Assembly: GCF_000421845.1 (NCBI RefSeq)
Contig: NZ_ATXU01000002.1
Coordinates: 248,001 to 312,000 of the forward strand
Length of the DNA stretch: 64,000 bases
From: Leucobacter chironomi DSM 19883
GTDB taxonomy: Bacteria > Actinomycetota > Actinomycetes > Actinomycetales > Microbacteriaceae
Direction: 5' to 3'
Shown: positions 57,361 through 64,000 of the stretch, piece by piece
Position numbering within the stretch: position 1 is the stretch's first letter
Layout: every line of letters starts with the position of its first letter
The notes under the pieces: model-generated
Seen by the model: only the letters and a program-made list of their open reading frames with translations
Database searches by the model: none
What the model was told of the DNA's origin: nothing
Program-made: the position numbers and the translations under genes

Positions 57361-58857
57361 GGCGGATTCAACTGGTCGTCGCAACACCTTGATCATGGAG
57401 GTGTTGCGCGATGGCGACGAAGTACTGGTCTGCGAAGACGAGCGAGGTTCCTGAAGGGGCTCGACGCCAGTGGCGCGCGGATCGCGCGTTGCGGCCGCCG
57501 ATGCGCTCGCCTGGGCGGCCTGAGCCGTCTCGGGCGGTGCAGCGGCAGTTCTGGCGTCTGATCGCGACGGGCATCAACACGGCCGAGGCGGCACTGAAAG
57601 TGGGCGTGTCTGTGCCGGTCGGGAGCCGCTGGTTTCGCCACGCTGGCGGCATGCCACCGATCTCACTGGCCGAGCCCACCGGTCGTTACCTGTCCTTCGA
57701 GGAGCGCGAGGAGATCGCGCTGCTGCGCGCCAAGCAGATCGGGGTGCGTGAGATCGCACGCAGGATCGGCCGTGACCCGGGGACGGTCTCTCGCGAGTTG
57801 CGTCGGAACGCGGCCACCCGTGGCGGGAAGCCGGAGTACCGGGCCTTGGTGGCGCAATGGAAGGCGCAGCAAGCGGCGAAGCGTCCGAAGATGGCGAGGC
57901 TCGCGACGAACGACAGGTTGCGCGAGTATGTCCAGGAGCGGCTCGCCGGCAAGGTCCGCAGGCCCGACGGCAGCATCGTCGTTGGGCCTGAACCGCCGGC
58001 ATGGAAGGGGCTGAACAAACCGCACCGGCAGGACCGACGGTGGGCGACCGCGTGGAGCCCGGAGCAGATCTCCCACCGGCTGAAGGTCGACTTCCCGGAT
58101 GATGAGTCCATGCGCATCAGTCACGAAGCGATCTACCAGTCGCTGTTCATCCAGGGTCGTGGCGCGCTGGGGCGCGAGCTCGTCACCTGCCTGCGAACCG
58201 GCCGCGCACTCCGGCGGCCACGGGCTCGAGCACAGAACCGACCGCAAGGGCATGTCACCGCGGACGTCGTGTTCTCGAAGCGTCCCGCGGAGGCCGCGGA
58301 CCGCGCGGTTCCTGGGCACTGGGAGGGCGACTTGATCATCGGCACGGGCCGCTCCGCGATCGGCACGCTCGTTGAGCGCAAGAGCCGCTCGACCCTGCTG
58401 GTGCATCTGCCGCGGCTGGAAGGCTACGGCGAGACACCGCCGGTCAAGAACGGTCCCGCGCTGGGCGGCTACGGCGCTGTCGCGATGAACGCCGCGCTCA
58501 TCGCGTCGATGACGAAGCTTCCCGAACAGCTCCGCAAGACACTCACCTGGGACCGCGGCAAGGAACTCTCCGCGCACGCCCAGTTCGCGCTCGAGACGGG
58601 CACGAAGGTGTTCTTCGCCGACCCCCACTCGCCCTGGCAGCGGCCAACGAACGAGAACACGAACGGGTTGCTGCGTCAGTACTTCCCGAAGGGCACGGAC
58701 CTCTCACGATGGTCAGCGGAAGACCTCGAAGCAGTCGCTCTCGCGTTGAACAACCGTCCCCGCAAGAGCCTCGACTGGAAGACCCCGGCCGAGGTGTTCG
58801 AGGAGCAGCTACGCTCGCTTCAACAACCCGGTGTTGCATCGACCGGTTGAACCCAGT
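57361..58857 (+). mobile_element. IS30-family insertion sequence inside the IS3-family element
   Basis: 1,497 bases, flanked by CAG on both sides (57358-57360 and 58858-58860), a 3-base target duplication. Imperfect terminal repeats: left GGCGGATTCAACTGGTC, right complement ACTGGGTTCAACCGGTC. One transposase gene fills it. Confidence 0.9.
57411..58850 (+). CDS. IS30-family transposase
   Basis: 479 residues. An N-terminal HTH region (YLSFEEREEIALLRAKQIGV, REIARRIGRDPGTVSRELRR) is typical of IS30. The DDE catalytic residues lie in GHWEGDLIIGTG, LTWDRGKELSAH and RPTNENTNGLLRQYFPKG. It is intact, so the element may still move. Confidence 0.95.
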   Translation: MATKYWSAKTSEVPEGARRQWRADRALRPPMRSPGRPEPSRAVQRQFWRLIATGINTAEAALKVGVSVPVGSRWFRHAGGMPPISLAEPTGRYLSFEEREEIALLRAKQIGVREIARRIGRDPGTVSRELRRNAATRGGKPEYRALVAQWKAQQAAKRPKMARLATNDRLREYVQERLAGKVRRPDGSIVVGPEPPAWKGLNKPHRQDRRWATAWSPEQISHRLKVDFPDDESMRISHEAIYQSLFIQGRGALGRELVTCLRTGRALRRPRARAQNRPQGHVTADVVFSKRPAEAADRAVPGHWEGDLIIGTGRSAIGTLVERKSRSTLLVHLPRLEGYGETPPVKNGPALGGYGAVAMNAALIASMTKLPEQLRKTLTWDRGKELSAHAQFALETGTKVFFADPHSPWQRPTNENTNGLLRQYFPKGTDLSRWSAEDLEAVALALNNRPRKSLDWKTPAEVFEEQLRSLQQPGVASTG

Positions 58858-58860
58858 CAG

Positions 58861-59166
58861 TACACGTCGCTGGCGTTCACCGAGGAGTTGCAAGACGCCG
58901 GGATTACCGGGTCGATCGGGTCGGTCGGTGACGCGCTGGACAACGCGTTGATGGAGTCCACGATCGGGCTCTATAAAGCTGAGGTGATCTGGCACGAACG
59001 GGCCGTGTGGGAGTCTTGGCAGCAGGTCGAGCAGGCGACGGCATCGTGGGTGCAGTGGTACAACGCTGAGCGGCTCCACTCCAGCCTCGGCGATGTGCCC
59101 CCGGTCGAGTACGAAGAGATCTACTACGATCGATCATGCAGGAGCGGCGAGGCTGCTGCTGCGTAA
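58861..59166 (+). pseudogene. IS3-family transposase OrfB, 3' part
   Basis: Continuation of OrfB after the IS30-type insertion: YTSLAFTEELQDAGITGSIG, then NALMESTIGLYKAEV with the catalytic Glu, and WVQWYNAERLHSSLGDVPP. Confidence 0.9.
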
Positions 59167-59293
59167 CACGGCCCTCCAGAGAACCCAGGCCGATTCAATA
59201 CAACCCGTTGTTGGGAGAGACATGCGGGCCGAGAAGAGGAAGTGGTCGCCAGTTCGGCGGGGCAAGAGCGGTCATGTGATCCATCATGCATAA

Positions 59294-59307
59294 GTGGCAC
59301 ATATGCC
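59294..59307. promoter_or_regulatory. Possible operator upstream of the tetR-like gene
   Basis: TGGCA-4-TGCCA, a short inverted repeat 38 bases before the first candidate ATG of the TetR-type gene. It could be an autoregulatory site. The remaining bases between the IS end and the gene show nothing else. Confidence 0.3.
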
Positions 59308-59344
59308 AGTTTGCGTGAGGGTGAACAAGGGATGAACATGCCCC

Positions 59345-59941
59345 ATGGCGGCCATAATGGAGGCGATGACGAACCAAACCGGAGCGCGTGCGCGACACAA
59401 GACCACTACGCGCCGCGCGATCCAGACAGCGGCGATTGAGCTGTATGAAGAACGCGGGTACGACGAAACGAAGGTCGAAGACATCGTTGAACGCGCAGGA
59501 GTATCTCAGCGAAGCTTTTTCCGCTATTTCCCTTACAAAGAACTCACACTCTTCAGCGACGATCACACAGAGCATCTCGCTGAGCTTGTACTTACAGCGC
59601 CTTCACACTTCAACGCGATCGAGACGCTTGACTGGGCGACTGCGCAACTCTTCTTGATCCCGACGACCGAACTGGACAGGCGACGACAGGCGATTCGCAA
59701 TCAGCTTGGCGACGATGCGCGCGTTCAGCGCCAACTCGCCTACCTCCATGAGTCACTTAGCATCCGGCTGCGCGATGCCTACGTTCGCCGCCTCGGCATA
59801 GACCCCGCCGACACATCTGACTTGCGTCCACAGATTCTCGTGGGGCTTTACCTCTCTCTCGCTACTGAGGTGTCGGGCCGGTCACAATCACCGGAAGAGA
59901 CGCGCCAGCGGTGGCTTGCGTCGCTTCGCAGTCTGCTTTGA
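59345..59941 (+). CDS. TetR-family transcriptional regulator
   Basis: Up to 198 residues. Three in-frame ATGs (59345, 59357, 59366) compete; GGAGG lies just two bases before the third, so 59345 or 59357 may be true. The HTH is typical: RRAIQTAAIELYEERGYDET, VEDIVERAGVSQRSFFRYFP. The ligand-binding part (EVSGRSQSPEETRQRW at its end) is not assigned. It stands upstream of the ABC-F/MFS resistance operon in the same direction and may repress it. Confidence 0.88.
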   Translation: MAAIMEAMTNQTGARARHKTTTRRAIQTAAIELYEERGYDETKVEDIVERAGVSQRSFFRYFPYKELTLFSDDHTEHLAELVLTAPSHFNAIETLDWATAQLFLIPTTELDRRRQAIRNQLGDDARVQRQLAYLHESLSIRLRDAYVRRLGIDPADTSDLRPQILVGLYLSLATEVSGRSQSPEETRQRWLASLRSLL

Positions 59942-59971
59942 GAGGTCGGCACTGCTATCGACCTTATGGGG

Positions 59972-60143
59972 TACACTGGAAGCATGCATTTGTATTTCCT
60001 GTGACGGTTGAGTAGGCCTACCGCGCTCGTTGAGCAACTCCGAGCTAGCGACGGCCGCTCGTTCTGACCCTGGAAGGGTCCCCGTCATTTGCGTGCCCGC
60101 TGGCTGTTTGGCTCGTCGCGGTGCGCCTTGCTGAAGGATTTGA
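59972..60143 (+). promoter_or_regulatory. Leader and attenuator of the ABC-F resistance operon
   Basis: A -10 box TACACT (59972) stands a few bases before a six-codon leader ORF. About 45 bases after the leader stop comes an extended stem: GACGG (60050-60054) pairs with CCGTC (60082-60086) around an inner hairpin GACCC-5-GGGTC, followed by ATTTGC. Other pairings, GTAGGCCTAC and GTTG-2-CAAC, could compete. This is the layout of ribosome-stalling attenuation that controls many ABC-F, erm and mef genes; drug sensing is inferred. Confidence 0.65.
59984..60004 (+). CDS. Leader peptide MHLYFL
   Basis: ATG CAT TTG TAT TTC CTG TGA, six residues, too short to be a protein. Its position right after the -10 box and before the stem loops suggests a stalling peptide. 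No Shine-Dalgarno fits between the promoter and the ATG, so it would be translated from a near-leaderless message. Confidence 0.55.
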   Translation: MHLYFL

Positions 60144-61799
60144 ATGCTTACCCCTACTAACCGTCATCCGGCGCGCCATCGCGCGCAACTCACCGCTTCC
60201 GACGTCTCCGTAATGCGAGGCGTAACCCCGGTGCTCAACCATGTCGATCTCGTCGTCACTCCCGCGTCCCGTGTGGCGATCGTCGGAGAGAACGGGCGCG
60301 GAAAGACCACACTTCTGCACGCGCTCGCGGGCACGCTGGTACCTGATAGTGGAACGATCCAGCGCATCGGCACGCTCGGGCTCGCTGAACAAGAGATGGA
60401 CTCCACCGACAACCGAACCGTTGGGCAGGCCGTCGCGGAGGCCATCGCCGAACCGCTCGCAGCGCTGGCCACACTCGACGACGCCGCTGCCGCTCTCGCG
60501 GAAGGGAGTAGCGAGGCCGCAGAGCAGTACGCTGCGGCCTTGGAAGATGCGGAAGCGCTCGACGCTTGGGATGCCGAGCGCCGGGTACAAATCGCGCTCG
60601 AAGCACTCGACGCCGAAACCGACATGACGCGGTTGCTCGCTGATCTGTCTGTGGGGCAGCGATATCGAGTGCGGTTGGCCTGCCTGTTGGGGGCTGAAGA
60701 TGATTTCTTACTGCTGGACGAGCCCACCAATCACCTCGACCGCAGCGGACTTGATTTCTTGACCATGCAACTCCGCACGCGCAACGGTGGTGTCGTCATC
60801 GTCAGCCACGATCGCGCGCTGCTCTCTGACATTGCGGAGACGGTGGTCGACCTCGATCCGACACCTGATGATCGCCCCCGCATCTACGGCAACGGGTACG
60901 CGGGATACCGAGAAGGGCGCGTGGCCGAGCGGGAACGCTGGGAGCAGGAGTACGACCGCCAGCAGCAGGAGCAAGCCCGGCTGCAGGACAGTCTCAGCGC
61001 TGCACAGAACCGACTCGTATCGGGTTGGCGACCGGAGAAGGGGTCACCGAAGCACGGCCGCGCGACGCGCGCGGGCGGGCTGGTGCAGAGCGTGCACCGA
61101 CGCCAGGAAGCACTCGAAGCACACGCGGTGACGGTACCTGAACCACCGCAGCTCTTCCAGTTCCCCGACCTGCCCACACGAAAAGGGGCGGTGCTACTAA
61201 ACGTCGACAACGTGAGCCTTGCCGGGCGGTTAGCGCAGCCAGTGTCGTTCGAACTCTCGCACCGCGGCAGGCTCGTGGTCACCGGCTCGAACGGGGCCGG
61301 AAAGTCGACGCTCCTGAGTATCGCGGCGGGCGAACTACTGCCAGATACGGGAACAGTGCGGACATCCCGTGGCACGCGTTTGGGTTTTCTTCGTCAGGAG
61401 ACGATGCTGCCGCCTGATCGCCGGGCGAACGAGGTATACGCCCGACACCTCGACGAACTCGTCGGTCAAGGAACGCTTCAATCATCTGAGGCGGTCGGTC
61501 TCGGTCAACTTGGACTGCTGCGATCGCGCGAGGCAGGCAAACGAGTGGGTGAACTGTCGATGGGTCAACAACGACGCCTCGATCTGGCGCTCGTACTCGC
61601 GGCACGCCCGCACGTGCTACTACTAGACGAGCCCACCAACCACCTCTCCATCGCGCTCGTTGACGAACTCACCGAGGCACTCGGGGCTACCCAAGCGGCC
61701 GTCGTACTGTCGACCCACGATCGGCAACTCCTGCGCGATGTCGCCCAATGGCCTCATGTACATCTGATGGCGATGGCTGAAGGCGAGGCACTGGTATGA
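60144..61799 (+). CDS. ABC-F protein, probable ribosome-protection antibiotic resistance factor
   Basis: 551 residues with two ATPase domains and no membrane helices. Walker A motifs are [14 protein letters not shown] and [14 protein letters not shown]; signatures [12 protein letters not shown] and [12 protein letters not shown]; Walker [12 protein letters not shown] and [11 protein letters not shown]. The linker between them (about residues 245-300: [20 protein letters not shown], then [18 protein letters not shown]) is the antibiotic-resistance domain that reaches the peptidyl-transferase centre. AAGGA precedes the ATG. It shares a transcript with the MFS gene through an ATGA overlap. The drug class (macrolide, lincosamide, pleuromutilin and others) cannot be read from sequence. 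Confidence 0.85.
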   Translation: MLTPTNRHPARHRAQLTASDVSVMRGVTPVLNHVDLVVTPASRVAIVGENGRGKTTLLHALAGTLVPDSGTIQRIGTLGLAEQEMDSTDNRTVGQAVAEAIAEPLAALATLDDAAAALAEGSSEAAEQYAAALEDAEALDAWDAERRVQIALEALDAETDMTRLLADLSVGQRYRVRLACLLGAEDDFLLLDEPTNHLDRSGLDFLTMQLRTRNGGVVIVSHDRALLSDIAETVVDLDPTPDDRPRIYGNGYAGYREGRVAERERWEQEYDRQQQEQARLQDSLSAAQNRLVSGWRPEKGSPKHGRATRAGGLVQSVHRRQEALEAHAVTVPEPPQLFQFPDLPTRKGAVLLNVDNVSLAGRLAQPVSFELSHRGRLVVTGSNGAGKSTLLSIAAGELLPDTGTVRTSRGTRLGFLRQETMLPPDRRANEVYARHLDELVGQGTLQSSEAVGLGQLGLLRSREAGKRVGELSMGQQRRLDLALVLAARPHVLLLDEPTNHLSIALVDELTEALGATQAAVVLSTHDRQLLRDVAQWPHVHLMAMAEGEALV

Positions 61800-63058
61800 G
61801 CAACACCATCAAGCTACGCGCACTCCGCCCATTGGCATCACGTGATTACCGTCTCCTGTTTGCCGCCGTCGGCATCGAGGTATTCGGGACCGGTATGTGG
61901 ACGATCGTCATGGTCTTCCAAGTACTCGCACTCGATGACAGCCCACTTGCCTTGTCGGCGGTTGCAACCGGAATGAGTCTTGGCCTGTTTGCGTTCTCCG
62001 TTCTCGGTGGGGTTGTCGCAGACCGGTTCTCCAAACGGCGGATTCTCATTACAGTGCAGGGCTCAACGGCCGCGATCATGACCGCCGTGGCGGTCCTGTC
62101 GCTCACCGGGAATATCGAACTTTGGCACGTCGCCGCAGCCTCGTTCGCGATGGGTGCCGGGAGCGCCTTTTTCTACCCTGCGTACAGCGCTTACCTACCT
62201 GTGGTCCTTCCGCCGGAGCAACTCCTGGCCGCGAATGGGCTCGAAGGGGCGCTCCGTCCATCGATGGGGCAAGGGCTGGGCCCGGCCCTCGGTGGAGTCA
62301 TCGTCGGTATGTTCTTCCCCGCTATCGGAGCGGTCATCGTCGCGGCTTCGTACGCGATTGCTTTCGTCATCACGTTGTTTCTTAGCCGTCGTGACGAACA
62401 CACTGAGCCCACTCCTCCCGAGGATCGCCCGAGCGTCTGGGGTGACCTTCGTGCGGGGGTTGCCTACGTGGCTCGTACACGCTGGTTGCTTTGGACGCTG
62501 ATCTTCGGGTCTTCGCTTGCGCTCATTGTCCAAGGCCCGATCGAAGTTCTCCTCCCGTTCCTCACCCGCGACCGATTCGAGGATGCTGAAGCTACTTTCG
62601 GGTTCCTTCTGGCCGCCTATGGGATAGGTGGGGCTGTCGGTTCGCTGATCGTGTCGTCGTTGAAGCTTCCTCGTCGGTACTTGACGTTTATGATCCTGTG
62701 CTGGGGTGGAGGAACACTACCTCTTGTGGTCATTGGCGTTGCCGACAATTTGATCCTCATGCTCTCCGCGCTCTTTGTCGTCGGTGCACTCACCGGGGCT
62801 GGCGTTGTCGTGTGGGGAACATTGCTGCAACGGTTGGTGCCGCTCGACATGATCGGCCGAGTCGCCAGCCTCGACTTCTTCGTTTCGATCGCGTTCATGC
62901 CGGTCTCAATCGCCATCGCAGGGCCGCTCTCACTGTTGGTTCCCATCCCCATCATCTTTGTGATTGCGGGAGTCATTCCGCCAGCTCTCGCGTTGATCGC
63001 ATTGCTGGCCGGGCGCATGCGCCAGACCGAGGACAGTCAACCACTAGACGCAGACTGA
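61796..63058 (+). CDS. Major facilitator superfamily drug efflux protein
   Basis: 420 residues with about 12 hydrophobic segments and the MFS loop [14 protein letters not shown] (motif A). [20 protein letters not shown] and [21 protein letters not shown] resemble the Mef/Tet(V)-like MFS-3 exporters. It begins four bases before the ABC-F gene ends, so the two are co-translated; ABC-F plus Mef-type pairs give combined macrolide resistance in other bacteria. A terminator hairpin starts 29 bases after the stop. Confidence 0.85.
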   Translation: MSNTIKLRALRPLASRDYRLLFAAVGIEVFGTGMWTIVMVFQVLALDDSPLALSAVATGMSLGLFAFSVLGGVVADRFSKRRILITVQGSTAAIMTAVAVLSLTGNIELWHVAAASFAMGAGSAFFYPAYSAYLPVVLPPEQLLAANGLEGALRPSMGQGLGPALGGVIVGMFFPAIGAVIVAASYAIAFVITLFLSRRDEHTEPTPPEDRPSVWGDLRAGVAYVARTRWLLWTLIFGSSLALIVQGPIEVLLPFLTRDRFEDAEATFGFLLAAYGIGGAVGSLIVSSLKLPRRYLTFMILCWGGGTLPLVVIGVADNLILMLSALFVVGALTGAGVVVWGTLLQRLVPLDMIGRVASLDFFVSIAFMPVSIAIAGPLSLLVPIPIIFVIAGVIPPALALIALLAGRMRQTEDSQPLDAD

Positions 63059-63063
63059 CCTCG

Positions 63064-63954
63064 ATGGCTCTGGGAATATCCCGGACGTTCGGCTTCGAGC
63101 CTTTAGTGGCTCGAAGCCGAACTTTTCGTACCGCTGGCCCGATCTCCGCAGAAGACTGCGCGAGGCTGATCTTCGTGCGTGCCGGATCGGTTCTGTTGCA
63201 CAACGAGCTGGGTGTGCAACAGGCGAACGTTGGAGACGTCATCACATTGGGGTCAAATGCCATGTTCGGCTATGAACCGGAAGGCTTCGTGACCGTGACA
63301 ACGATCTGCCTTGATCTCGACTACGTTATCGACCAAGTGTTCTGGCAACATGCCGCCAAGTTCACCGACCGGCTGGAGGCAAGAACCTTTTACGAACTGG
63401 AGTATGTCAAGCCTGCTCAACTTCTTCGGATTGGCGAACATCGAACGGAAATGCTCGCGCCTTGGCTGGACAACCTTGTTGCGTTGAGTCTCGACGGGTT
63501 GTCGTCAGACCGCTTTCACCGGGCGCAATCGTTGCTTTCCGCAATCCTCGACGTCGTCTTTACTTACCACAACATGGAGACTGAACCTGTCGGCGCCGTC
63601 CGGCCTGCGCGTCGCGAAGCCCTACATGTTTCGGGCCTGCTCGCCTCTGATCTCTCGCGCCGCTGGTTAGCCTCTGAACTTGCTGAGGCGGTGTACCTCT
63701 CAGAATCACAGCTGCGACGGGTGTTTTCAGAAGCCTTTGGGAAACCACCGCTTGCATACTTGACGACACTCCGAACGCTCAGAATGGCGCAGCTGCTGAG
63801 AGACACGGCTATGCCGATCGCAGAGATTTCTTTCACGGTGGGGTGGCGTGATCCTGACTTCGCTGCCCGTCAGTTTCGTCGGTATGTTGGGCGTTCACCA
63901 AGTGAGTACCGACGATTCGAGCAGAGCCGAAACTCGCAACCGTACCCGGAGTGA
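63064..63954 (+). CDS. AraC-family transcriptional regulator
   Basis: 296 residues from ATG 63064, six bases after the MFS stop, without a clear ribosome-binding site. An AraC-type N-terminal sensing domain (LIFVRAGSVLLHNELG, LGSNAMFGYEPEGFVTV) is followed by a double HTH: WLASELAEAVYLSESQLRRV and MPIAEISFTVGWRDPDFAARQFRRYVGRSP. Codons 8-20 coincide with a perfect hairpin and T-run that would end the upstream operon, so the start or the expression level is open to question. A GTG at 63174 is an alternative start but would remove part of the sensing domain. Confidence 0.8.
   Translation: MALGISRTFGFEPLVARSRTFRTAGPISAEDCARLIFVRAGSVLLHNELGVQQANVGDVITLGSNAMFGYEPEGFVTVTTICLDLDYVIDQVFWQHAAKFTDRLEARTFYELEYVKPAQLLRIGEHRTEMLAPWLDNLVALSLDGLSSDRFHRAQSLLSAILDVVFTYHNMETEPVGAVRPARREALHVSGLLASDLSRRWLASELAEAVYLSESQLRRVFSEAFGKPPLAYLTTLRTLRMAQLLRDTAMPIAEISFTVGWRDPDFAARQFRRYVGRSPSEYRRFEQSRNSQPYPE
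63087..63126 (+). terminator. Intrinsic terminator after the ABC-F/MFS operon
   Basis: GTTCGGCTTCGAGCC-6-GGCTCGAAGCCGAAC followed by TTTT, a perfect 15-base stem. It lies inside the first codons of the AraC-type gene. Confidence 0.8.
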
Positions 63955-64000
63955 ACACGCAATCCCGCACGGCGAAACGATCGTACTTACAGAGTGGCTC

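Larger units (their letters stand above)
56341..59197 (+). mobile_element. IS3-family insertion sequence interrupted by an IS30-family element
   Basis: Terminal inverted repeats TGAATCGGCCTGGGTT...GGAGGGC (left) and the complement (right, ending CCGATTCA), with mismatches only in a four-base stretch. Without the inner element it would be about 1,357 bases, normal for IS3 with orfA and orfB. No flanking target duplication is visible (left flank AGGT, right flank ATAC), which implies a deletion or recombination after insertion. Confidence 0.88.

Overview
The window is high-GC DNA from an actinobacterium, most likely a member of the Microbacteriaceae close to Leucobacter. This is an inference from the paired clpP genes behind tig, a T-box in front of ileS, many GTG starts, TAGACT-type -10 boxes and the housekeeping gene order; no rRNA or other decisive marker is present. 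Bases 1-44,000 read as core chromosome. Bases 44,100-64,000 read as an accessory island that is visibly richer in A/T, with a relaxase, insertion sequences, defence genes, a peptide-modification cluster and antibiotic-resistance genes.

Core, left to right: uvrB (cut by the window edge), a YcaQ-type DNA glycosylase, ndk, a DUF4233 protein, folC and ileS with a compact T-box leader (1-9.2 kb). A DivIVA-like coiled coil follows, then a decayed surface or pilus locus: a membrane protein, a sortase split by an in-frame TGA, a remnant of a sorting-signal protein and a collagen-like anchored protein (9.3-15.2 kb). An opuA-type betaine/choline ABC transporter (15.7-19 kb) precedes valS, a lipoprotein, clpX, clpP2, clpP1 and tig (20.6-28.3 kb). 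Three tRNA genes (Pro, Gly, Asn) flank a phosphoribosyltransferase and a gamma-carbonic-anhydrase-like protein. Next come an ABC ATPase, dnaG, dgt, dus, uppS and recO; then a TRIC-type channel, a zinc alcohol dehydrogenase, ruvC, yebC, a HIT hydrolase and thrS (30-44 kb).

Island: a double-HTH protein marks the left edge. A co-directional run follows: an unknown 260-residue protein, an XRE-ImmA/IrrE regulator-protease, a TIR-like protein and a two-TM macro-domain protein that together look like type II Thoeris, and a HIT hydrolase fused to that operon by a 4-base overlap. On the opposite strand, two paralogous 54/55-residue peptides, an ATP-grasp ligase and a membrane protein form a fully overlapping operon that looks like a graspetide (omega-ester peptide) cluster with two precursors. 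A MobF relaxase, a cytosine methyltransferase containing an overlapping out-of-frame gene, an IS30-family element inside an IS3-family element, and a TetR / ABC-F / MFS / AraC resistance cassette with a leader-peptide attenuator complete the window.

The most noteworthy items are the Thoeris-HIT operon, the two-precursor ATP-grasp operon, the methyltransferase/embedded-gene overlap, the TGG-to-TGA break in the sortase, and the 12-base sequence AATGTCAGTGGT that occurs four times, each time just ahead of a minus-strand housekeeping gene.
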